Shown: positions 55,201 through 64,000 of the stretch, piece by piece
How positions within the stretch are numbered: the first letter of the stretch is position 1
Layout of the letters: each line of letters begins with the position of its first letter
Assembly (NCBI GenBank): GCA_036346255.1
Contig: CM070628.1
Location: 28,907,840-28,971,839, forward strand
Reading direction: 5' to 3'
DNA length: 64,000 bases
Source of the DNA: Ampelocalamus luodianensis
Lineage: Eukaryota > Streptophyta > Magnoliopsida > Poales > Poaceae
Program-made: the position numbers and the translations under genes
Notes under the pieces: generated by a model
What the model was told of the DNA's origin: nothing
What the model saw: only the letters and a program-made list of their open reading frames with translations
The model's database searches: none

Positions 55201-55620
55201 CACGACCGGAAGATGATCCGAAGCCCGAGTGCGGCGGTCGAGTCAACCACCTTTGGTGAGGAGGCTCGGAGGCGCGGATGTCGTGATGGGTACACTTCTT
55301 GTTAATTCGTCTGCTGCGGTATTATTTGATTACGGAGCATCGCATTCTTTATTTCAAGATCATTTGCTGCTGCTAGTGGTCTTCACCGTGTTCCTTTGGA
55401 AGTTCCTTTGCTCATCCGCTCTCGGGTTCGGAAATGAGAGCTGATTCTGATGTCGGGATGTTCCTATCATAGTCAAAGGAGTGGGATTTTTGGCAAACCT
55501 TATTCTCCTTTCGATTCGTGAGTCCGGATGTGATTCTTGGCATGGATTGGTTGTCCCAACACTTGGGGCAAATCGATTGTGCGGAAAGATTGTCTATCTT
55601 ACCACCCTTGGCGGCGGTCG
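55201..55620 (+). pseudogene. pol: Element F aspartic protease
   Basis: The frame at 55229-55444 reads GGADVVMGTLLVNSSAAVLF, then DYGASHSLFQDHLL, where the usual D-S/T-G reads D-Y-G. The catalytic Asp remains but the adjacent hydroxyl residue is replaced. A second frame gives SPDVILGMDWLSQHLGQIDC near 55520-55585. A frame break lies between them. Confidence 0.75.
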
Positions 55621-56620
55621 GATTTTCGCCACGGCCTGAGGTCGCATCTTTGTGCATTAGAAGCGAAGCCAACCTTGCGATCGTGGATGTTCCCATAGTA
55701 TCGACTTTGAGGATGTTTTCCGATGACTTGCGGGATGCCTCGGTTCGAGACACAGAGTTTGTCATCGAGTTGCTGCCGATACATCGCTCCGATTTGAAGG
55801 CGCGTGTCGGATGCCTCCCAATGAGCTAGAAGAATTGAAGAAGTAGCTTGGTGAGCTCCAAGCAAAGGGTTTCATCCGTCCCAGTTCATCTCCTTGGGGT
55901 TGTCAGGTGATCTTTGTGAAGAAGAAGGACAAGACTTTGCGCATGTGTGTTGACTACCGTCCTCTCAATGAAGTAGCGGTGAAGAACAAATATCCTCTCG
56001 CCCGCATTGATGATCTTTTGACGGTTATGCGGAGCTCGGTGTTCTCAAGATTGATCTGAGATTGGGCTATCATCAAGTCCGGATCGGGTGAGGATATTCG
56101 AAGACGGCTTTCACTACTCGTTATGGCACATGCAGTACACCGTCATGTCTTTCGGTTTGACCAATGCTCGGCGTTGTTCATGAACCTTATGAATTCGTAT
56201 TCATGGAGTATTTGGACAAATTTGTGGTGGTTTTATTGATGACATTCTTATCTATTCCAAGGCGAGGTAGAGCATCTTGAGCATCGAAGATTGTTTTGGG
56301 CAAATGCGGGAGCACCACTATATGCGAAGTTCAACAAATGTGAGTTACGGTTGAAGGAAGTGGCATTCTTGGGCCATGTTCTTTCAGTGGAGGCATAGCC
56401 GTGGATCGATGGGTCGGCGATGTTCTATCTTGGGTCATTAAGTCGATCAGCGATGTGCGGAGTTTTCTCGGCTTAGCGGGCTATTACCGCGCTTTATCGA
56501 GAACTTCTCCAAGATCGCAGCCGATGGTGAATTGCTTAAGAAGGACAAGAAGTTTGTATGGTCCTCTGCTTGTGATGAGAGCTTTCAGGAGCTCAGCGGC
56601 GATTGACTTCATTGATCCTT
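55621..56620 (+). pseudogene. pol: Element F reverse transcriptase (frameshifted)
   Basis: Pieces include RDTEFVIELLP, a PPNELEELKK-like stretch near 55820, GFIRPSSSPWGC (55868 onward), FVKKKDKTLRMCVDYRPLNEV, YHQVRIG-like sequence near 56070, MSFGLTNA (56145 onward), the FIDDIL codons at about 56232-56249 (out of frame with their upstream neighbours), and RSFLGLAGYYR near 56460. The catalytic Asp pair is present at the DNA level. Confidence 0.8.
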
Positions 56621-57000
56621 ACTCTTCTGATATCCACAAGAGCTTCGATATTTATTGCGATGCCTCTCGTCGGGGACTCGGATGTGTTCTTATGCGGGGA
56701 AGGCAAGGCGATTGCCTATGCATCCGAGCAATTGAGGCCTCATGAGCTCAACTATCCCACCCATGATCTAGAGCTTGCTGCTTGTGGTTCATGCACTCAA
56801 GATTTGGCGGCATTATCGATCGGTAATCATTGTGAGGTGTATTCGATCACAAGAGCTTGAAATACTTGTTCACTCGGCGGATCTGAACCTCGAGCGGAGG
56901 AGATGGCTGGAATTGATCAAAGATTATGACATGGGTATTCATATCATCGGGCAAGGCCAATGTAGTTCTTGATGCACTTAGCGAAAAGTGTATTGCAATA
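56621..57000 (+). pseudogene. pol: Element F RNase H (frameshifted)
   Basis: The sequence reads SFDIYCDASRRGLGCVLM (56640-56695), then AIAYASEQLRPHELNYPTHDLELAA, VVHALKIWRHYRS and LERRRWLELIKDYDMGIHI. The YxDHKSLKY segment is damaged (near 56840-56870). Confidence 0.78.
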
Positions 57001-58100
57001 CTGATGATCCAAGAGCGACAACTCGCTTTGCTTGCGAGTTTCAAATCTCAACTTGGGTATGGTTGAGCATGGCTCCCTTGCTGCCTTGGTTGTGCAACCG
57101 ACCTTGGTGGATCAAATCAAGGCAGCACAACAATCAGATGATGGTGTGGGAAAAATCAAGCAGAACATCAGGAATGGATCAGCCAAGTGTTTCACGAAGA
57201 TGAGCGCGGTGTTGTGTGGTTTGGGCAGCGTCTTGTGGTCCCAAAGGTCCCGAGTTGCGGATTTGATTCTTCAGAGGCCCATGATTCGCCTTTGTCCATC
57301 CATCCCGGGGCCACTAAAATGTACCAAGATCTGCGTTAGAGGTTCTGGTGGACTCGCATGAAGCGCGAGATTGCGAGGTTCGTTGCGAGATGTGACACAT
57401 GTTGTCGTGTCAAGGCCGATCATCGTCGGCGGAGTCTTCTTGACCCCTTGCCTATACGAGAATGGAAGTGGGATTCAGTAGGCATGGATTTTATCAGCGA
57501 TCGCGCCGTACTCTGCGGGAAGGATGCATTATGGGTTATCATTGATCGATTGACGAAGGTGGCCCATTTCCTTCGGTCGCGATCGAAGATTGATGTGAAT
57601 CGATTAGCGGATCTTTACATATCCGCATTGTGAGTGCATGGTGTGCCACGAGCGATAGTGTCGGATCGTGGCTCTCTTTTCACTTCCGATTTTGGCACGA
57701 CCTACGAAGCCATGGGGACCGTCTTTCGTTCATTTCGACCTATCATCCTCGGTGATGGTGGGGCGGAGCGCGTCAATCAGTGCTAGAAGATATGCTCCGT
57801 GCTTGTGCTCTTTCCTATGGAAAGAATTGGGAGAAGTGCCTACCGCTTGCAGAGTTCTCCTACAACAACGGCTTCGAGCTAGTCTCGGTATGGCACCGTT
57901 TGAGGCTTTGTATGGGAGCGTCACGAAACCCCATTGAACTGGTCGAAAAGAAGCGGTTCTTTGGCGAATTCCATCAATGAAGTGAAAGTCAAGTGCGATT
58001 GATTCGTGAGCACTTGCGCGTGCTCATCGAGCGGAAGAGCTATGCGGTCGGCGTCGCCGTGAGCTGAGTTTCAGCTCAATGACTTTGTGTATCTCAAAGT
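57001..58100 (+). pseudogene. pol: Element F integrase (frameshifted)
   Basis: The sequence reads VSNLNLGMVEHGSLAALVVQ and the LHPG-equivalent PSIPG, then MKREIARFVARCDTCCRVKADHRR (57358 onward; zinc-binding CX2C), WKWDSVGMDFISD (first catalytic Asp), DALWVIIDRLTKVAHF, a DRGSLFTS-type segment near 57665, and MLEDMLRACALSYGKNWEKCLPLAEFSYNN (57780 onward). The QTERVN Glu segment near 57750-57780 is damaged. The frame at 57358-57633 is the longest intact part. Confidence 0.8.
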
Positions 58101-58495
58101 CTCACCTCTGAAGGACATCGTCGTTTGGTGTCAAGAACAACGGCTCCTCGATATGTCGGGCCATATCGCATCATCAAGAAAGTGGGAGCCGTTGCATACC
58201 GATTGGAGTTGCGGCTACACTCGAAGGGTGCATGATGTTTCCATGTGTCACAATTGAAGAAGTGCCTCGTGTTCGGTTGAGAAACACCATTGGAAAATGT
58301 CGATGTGCGGGAAGATCTGTCTTATCGTGGCGTCCCGTTCGTATCCTCGAAGAAGCTGAGCGCAGAACAAGGAACCGTGTGATCAAGTTCCTTAAAGTTC
58401 GTGGTCGAACCACTCGAGGATGAAGCCACATGGGAGCGGAAGATCGTCTCGAGCGATTACCCGTCCTTCTTCTCCCGGTGATCGAGAATCTCGGG
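58101..58495 (+). pseudogene. pol: Element F integrase tail and chromodomain (frameshifted)
   Basis: The sequence reads YLKVSPLK, RYVGPYRIIKKVGAVAYRLE, then HLKKCLR-type sequence, RPVRILEEAERRTRNRVIKFLKV (58340-58400) and the EDEATWER and FFS codons to about 58480, across three frames. It is homologous to the uninterrupted 34781-35215 of C. Confidence 0.78.
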
Positions 58496-58505
58496 TGAGA
58501 TTCTG

Positions 58506-58517
58506 TAAGGGGAGATT
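58506..58517 (+). other. Element F polypurine tract
   Basis: AAGGGGAGA lies directly before the 3' LTR at 58518. Confidence 0.82.
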
Positions 58518-60698
58518 TGTAACAGCCCTAACTTAGGGTTTGTATTTCAAATGTAAAATTTTGAGGAGAAATAAAAACTTTTGTTGTCTCTTCAAATCAT
58601 TTGAAAGTTTCTACAATTTTCCTAGCAATTTCCAATTTGTAGAATTTAATTCTTGTGATTGGAAATTGTTGTTATCAATTCTTAGCCTTCAAACTTGTGA
58701 TCATCCTCTGAAACTATTTTTCCTAGCATCTTGATCATCCTATCTACCTCCTGAATTATTTCACAATTTTTAGATTTTGTTTGCTATTTCAAATGGCCAA
58801 GTCAACTTTGTTTGAAATCTGGTCAAACTCCTGGACAGCAGCTTGTGAATTTTCTCTAGAACAATGCAGTGCATAAAAGTTCTAGAAAAATTATACAAGG
58901 TTGTCCTCTGTCCTAATAGCTACCATAAAAATTTCAAAATTTTTGGAGCTCAGGAGCTACCTCTAAAAATTCCCCAAACCTTCTCTGTCTTTTAAATCAA
59001 ATCCTGAAATCAACGTTCCTCGGGCTCGGACCCAACCTCGGCTCGAGTCCGACTCGCACCACTTGGCTCGGTCGCGTCAACTAAGCGTGCCGCTCGAGTC
59101 CAATCGATCGTGACCGTCCGATGCCGTCGAGCGATCCACGTCGCGCATGCAACCGACTGTCCGAATGCATACACTAATCTCGGCCGTCCGTTTTAGATCC
59201 AGCGGTCGGCGCGATGATCGAGTCTAACTTCGGGCTCGCGCCGTTCTGCTCGCATCGGCGACAAGGCGGACCCACCTGCGGTCATCCGCCACGTCGCCTC
59301 GCCAGCTCGGCGCACCGCGCGCGCGCTCTCGCCCGGCCGCCGCTGCATGCGCTGCTGCCACCTAGCTTCACCGGTCTTTTCACCGCCACCGCCTCACCTC
59401 GCGCCTCACTTTGCTCCTACAAAAGCCATCGAGGTTTCCCTACCTCGTTTCGTCTCCATTGCCTTTCTTCTCCACGAGCTCCGGAGCCGTGGCGTCGCTG
59501 CGGCGCCTCAGAGCATTCAGCCGCTCCGGTGGGCTCCGGTCATCGCCGCCGCGTCACGGCGTGTTCCACATCTGGGGAGTAAACCCCTCAAGAAATTTCA
59601 GGATTCATCGTGCGTGGAACTGCGCGTGGACTTTCTTCTCCAAGTCGGCGAAGCCGCCTTTTCCACGCCGCATCTTCTCGGTGAGCTCCGGCTCAATTCT
59701 TCGCTCGGTGAGCACCACAGACTCCACATTTCTTCTCCACTCACTCGTGTCCTCGTTCACCCGGCTCCTGTCGCCGTTAATCGCCTTGCGCCGCCGTAGG
59801 CTCGTCGCCGGGCCATCTCGGCGACCTCTTGAGCTCGCGTCATTCGGTGAGTTCCTAGTAACTCGCGATGCTCATCTTGCGCGCTAACTTTCATTGTTTA
59901 CCTCTGCAGTGCAGCGCACCTTGTCACCCCACTGCCGGCCGCCAAGCTCGTCATTTGCGCCACCCAGTACATCTCAGGCTTCCCGCGACCATCCTTAGCC
60001 CGGCAAACTCTGGCGACCCATTTTGGCGTCGCCACCCTCGCCGCCACTCCACCGCCGCGGCGAATCCAGTCGAGCCGCGAGATCCTTTGTTCTTTTTCGG
60101 TTGTGTTCCTCTGCATGCATCGGCAGTGGGGCCACTCCTTCAAAACCAATTAGTTAGCTGCTAATCATGCTTATGATTGTTCTTTAGTTCACTCTCATGC
60201 GATCAAAGTTTGTAATTGAGGTTTGAAAGTATATAAGTGCAAATTTCCTTGTAGCTCTGCTCTGTTGTCATTTTATCTCATTGTCGATGTCTGAAAATTT
60301 GTATCATGCTTGCTATTAGGTTTTGTTAGACTTGATGTCTCCTTTTTGTTGTGGTGGTTAGCATGAAATCATTTAGTTGGTATCTTTAAGTTTCTAAGCT
60401 CTTGTTGTCATGTTTGTTCATAAGGGATAGTTAGTTTGCTCATTTTATTTGCCTCTGTACTTTTGAGTTGTCGGTGTTATAAGATTTGGGTAGTGACCAA
60501 ATGTTGAAACTTGTTAGCCTTGCAAAATCTAGGTGTGATGCTAGGGGTATGAATAGTGAGCATCCTTAGCATCCTATCTTAGGTAGAAGATCTTTGTTTA
60601 GCATCTCATAGTTGGATACTTGGTAGTTAGTGTTGTCAATAGCTTTTTGTAGTTTCGTAATATCGATTAATAATGGTTGAGTTAGAAAGCTAGCTGTT
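58518..60698 (+). repeat. Element F 3' LTR, 5' half (broken by G)
   Basis: The fragment is collinear with 49731-51912 of the 5' LTR. It ends at AGCTGTT, where the 5' LTR continues GTTGATACATT. AT-rich parts are nearly identical, while GC-rich parts (59200-60130) show many small indels. Confidence 0.92.
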
Positions 60699-63600
60699 TG
60701 TGAGACCCAGTTTATTAAACATGTCTTGTTTAACCATCCACTTGGTCCTAACGTTGCCCATCAAATAAACCAAGCCTCGAGATATGTATACTTCCCGAGT
60801 GCAGTATACACACCCGTTACAAAATCATGCATCAATTCCATTCATACACATAGAGCGAAGCAAAGCAACAACTTAAAGACATAGATAATATAAAGAGAGT
60901 TATTACAAAGAGAGGCCGACCAGGCCAAAAGTCATACAAATAAGTAAATACACAGTGGAAGCAAAAATGGCCATAAGATGGCGATAAATAAAGCCAATCG
61001 GTGTGCCTTTACCCACAAGGCAACCAGCAGGACCGCCAAGCTAATCGTCCCAGGCAGCGCGCAACACAACTCACAAAGTGAGGCCCTTGGGGCTCACCTT
61101 CTTCCTCTGCAACAATTAATATTAAGCAAGCGGATGAGTACAAAACTTGTTTTGTACTGCAAAACTGACGTGTGAGATAACGAACTATAATTAACTACAT
61201 GCAAGCTTTATTTAAGTGGATGAGGCTCTGGACTTATTTTCAGCATAAAGCAAGTTTTCATTTGCAATAAGGTAATAGATTCAAAGCAAGTTTGCAATTA
61301 ACTTTTATTGTTCAAATAAAGAGAGACAATTATAACAATAGATAGATAACAAAACCAACCTAGAAGTGACTAACCCATAGTCACCACAACAATAGCATGA
61401 AGTACCCCTTCATACCACCCATGTCAAGTTTAAGTTTTTAAAAGGTTGTAGTCTAGTTCTTGCACGACCTTACCAAGCATGTCCATAACCTAGGACGAGG
61501 CTATTCGAATAGTTTTAACCTGCGGGGTGTACCAATGTACCCACGATAGGCGCCTTTCCACCAGCACGGTTAGCACACTTCCTTTGGTATGCGAGGCATG
61601 GCTAAGTCTAACAAGGCGCTTTCCAATGGGCGATGCTAATTAAGAGCACGCAACCACGGAGAAGGACACATTAGGCAGCCTAACCGGTCGCTAATGCTCC
61701 CCTCCAAAACACACACACAAGAGCACACCCACCACCAGCTCATAATTAACACCTTCCAAAGTACTTAGTCAAGAGGTTCCATATCCCCTCGTGTGGTTGT
61801 ACGCAATAAGCGCTTGGCTTAGTGACACAAGTAACTTTCGGTCCTTGGGGACTTAGGCACCATTCCACACACCCAACGGATCACATCAACATACCATTGT
61901 GCCCAAGTCAAGATATAGTTTTGTTTTGGTTTTTGATTTGTAAATCAATAAAACACAAGGGTTGGACATAATGGAGTAGTATAAGTAGTTGTGTGATCAA
62001 GATCACCGACTAAGTCGATGATCGCCCAATACTACCGATAACTAGGCATGGCTAAGCAATATTCATTAGTAATCTACTAAGTGATAAGAGTTCATCCATC
62101 GAACTCTAACCACAGCAAATAACCTAGGCTCAGGTAGTAGAGGATAACCATTTACCTACAGATTTTGCAACTAGAGGTCTAACTAATCAATTTAACAACA
62201 AAATAGCAATGCATACATAGAAGTTAAACAAAATATTAGACTTTAAAAGTAATGGGATTAATGGGAAATGATCAAACTGCTTGCCTGCTTGTTGTGGCTC
62301 AATTTGTTGCGGAGGGTCGTTCTCGGGTTACATAAATGTAGAACCCTAAGCGAAAGAGCGAAAACAACCAATAAGGCGAGCAACACTTAAACAAAGAGCA
62401 AGCAAAAATTATCCAAATCGACAAAATTCATACACAAGGTAGAATAGGAATAAACCTAGACATAGGAACTGGAAAAACCTAATTTGGATTTGTGGTGCAA
62501 AAGATATTCTCTAAAAACCTATTTTCGGTCATAATTAGCACTGTAGCAAAAATATTTTCTAGAAATATTTTGGAGCTGAAATTTTTAGGGTGGCTACCTA
62601 CTGGTGTAGTGATAACCCATATAAAATTTCAGCTCATTTGGAGTTATATTGAAAGAGTTATGATTTGTCTAAATTGTTTAGGGTATTAAACTAAATTATG
62701 ATCCTTATGATTTCTAAAAACAGTAAAATTTGTGAAACCAATTTTCCTAGAAATTACACTATCAGTGGAAGCTAATCCAATTGGATTCATACAAAAATGA
62801 TCTATAGATTAAAAGTTATGCACTTTACAAGTTTGCTAAAGTTCTGAAAAACAGTATTAAGTTAAACTTGTTTACTATTTTTGAAAATGGTTTTCCAGGT
62901 TTTATCATGGTCTCCAGTTATTTTTCTATTTAAGTTCAAGTTATAAGGAAGCTAACAAAATTGGAATCATCTAATTTGGAGCTAAGATGACCAAGATATG
63001 AAAATGACAAAACCCTAATGTGATACTGATTTCTGGACTTAGCACTTTGGGATTTTCCTAACACCGGAGGCGTGGGCGATTGAGAGCCGTCGATCTCGAT
63101 CGAAGTCCCGATTGAACCACGCTAACGCGTTTGAAAGCAGCGCGAGGCGAAGCGAGGCGTGGACGTCGATCTCAAGATGGGCGGCTCACAAGTAACGTGA
63201 CACGATGCGGCACAAATCTAAAAATCGGCGCGAGATCTAGGGATGGGCGGCGCCTGAGAGCCACGTTGCGCCGCAGCGCTGGCGCGTCCGACAACAAGCC
63301 CGATGGCTTCACCGCAAAACGCCGGCGACCAAAAGCTGCGGCGCGAGTGAATGCGAGAAATGGTGCGCAATGGCGTTGCGCACCCTCACGTACCACCCAC
63401 ACCGGCGGTGGTGGACGAGCGAAGCGGCGGCGGCGGCGGCACGGTAAAAGATGGCAACGGCGACAGCGACAAGGAGCTCGCGGCGGTTCATTCAAGCGGT
63501 GCGAGCATCTAGGGGCTACCGGAGCTACGGCGGCGCGAGTGCGGAGGTGGTGGCGACTCGGCGGCGAAGTTCTGCGGCGGACCGAGGAAGGCGGCGTGGA

Positions 63601-64000
63601 AGCGGGCGGCTGAGCAAAACCAACCACACCGCGTCATCAAGATGGATTCCAAGCGACTCGAGGATGCTACGAGCAAGGAATCGGAGGAGGAGGACTCACC
63701 GTGGCGGAGGCGAAGAAAGGTGCGGCGGCGATTTGGGGAATCCAAATCTCGGCGCTCCGTTGAAGCAACTGAAATGGAGTGGGGTTAAGCACCACCGAGG
63801 TGAGAGGAACAACGAGGAGCAGGAGGGCCCAAAGAACCCTTTGAGCACCGTCGGCAGGAGCTCAAGCTCGGCAATGGCGGAAATGGTATTTGGGTTGTAT
63901 GGGCTCGCTCAAGCTTAGAGGTGCAAGAGAGCTGCGGGGAGAGGAAAGGAAGCCAACGGAGGTGACCGGGGGCTTAAGTAGGCTGAGGGCACGAGCGCCC
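60699..64000 (-). mobile_element. Element G: LTR of a B-family element, runs off the right edge
   Basis: From TGTGAGACCC (60699) the sequence follows the B LTR on the minus strand. It includes the AGGAAG segment, stem-loop 2 (61138-61157), CTATTCGAATAG (61500-61511), stem-loop 1 (62001-62023), the degraded NPENDPPQ segment (62270-62345), AT-rich sequence, GC-rich sequence (63040-63900) and the TATA-like box near 63970. No primer-binding site or coding region is inside the window. It could be a 3' LTR of a full element or a solo LTR. Confidence 0.85.

Larger units (their letters stand above)
49731..60698 (+). mobile_element. Element F: Tekay-like chromovirus, 3' LTR broken by G
   Basis: The 5' LTR spans 49731-53816, the internal region 53817-58517 and the 3' LTR 58518-60698, where G interrupts it. 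The remaining half of the 3' LTR must lie beyond the right edge. The left flank is ctcag (49726-49730). Domain order and leader match C, but the LTR is a different family in its first half. Confidence 0.92.

Noticed and set aside
63131..63918. Overlapping 150-160 codon frames on both strands in G
   Set aside because: Ala/Arg-rich composition effect in GC-rich LTR sequence; the B LTR counterpart near 45540-46590 does not keep these frames.
1..64000. Search for host genes, tRNA or rRNA genes
   Set aside because: Every stretch could be assigned to LTR, leader or gag-pol sequence; tRNA-like matches are only the primer-binding sites.

Overview
The window is a block of plant repetitive DNA, most likely from a grass or another large-genome monocot. 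I found no host gene, tRNA, rRNA or CRISPR array. Essentially every base can be assigned to LTR retrotransposons of the Ty3/gypsy (Metaviridae) chromovirus type, Tekay/Del-like. The evidence is gag with a CCHC zinc knuckle, then protease, reverse transcriptase (FIDDIL), RNase H, integrase and a C-terminal chromodomain in that order; a primer-binding site complementary to initiator-Met tRNA (TGGTATC...); a purine tract before the 3' LTR; and LTR ends TGTAACA(T/G)CCC ... GGTCCTCACA. Most LTRs are very long (4.1 to 5.7 kb).

Layout. Oldest layer: two LTR fragments E (+, 47468-49239) and E' (-, 49240-49730), joined head to head. Element B (-, 23215-47467) sits in E. It is interrupted by C (+, 25016-40567), which is complete and has a perfect TTGTT target duplication, and by A (-, 1-23214), whose 3' LTR runs off the left edge. 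A's 5' LTR is split by D (-, 7987-22683), complete with two LTRs. F (+, 49731 onward) sits in E', and its 3' LTR is broken at 60698 by G (-, 60699-64000, LTR only, running off the right edge). G is the same family as B. A and C share one LTR family.

Roles. B, C, D and F carry gag-pol relics with recognisable domains but many frame breaks. A lacks RT and RNase H, has two gag zinc knuckles and extra CCHC-coding sequence, and looks like a non-autonomous relative that could be mobilised by C-type elements. Sister LTRs differ mainly by small indels at CTG/CAG and C-rich sites while AT-rich stretches are nearly identical. Part of the apparent decay may therefore be consensus error at methylated cytosines, and frame breaks should be read with that in mind.

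Most interesting signals. The downstream part of these LTRs, otherwise diverged between families, keeps a shared block: an exon-like segment reading NPENDPPQ...EGKQFDHV, two stem-loops with compensatory base changes, a CTATTCGAATAG palindrome, and a 9-nt AGGAAGAAG segment between a good splice acceptor and donor. The A/C LTRs also hold a roughly 1.2-kb array of degenerate GACCTCC repeats, and D has an unexplained coding-like relic upstream of gag.
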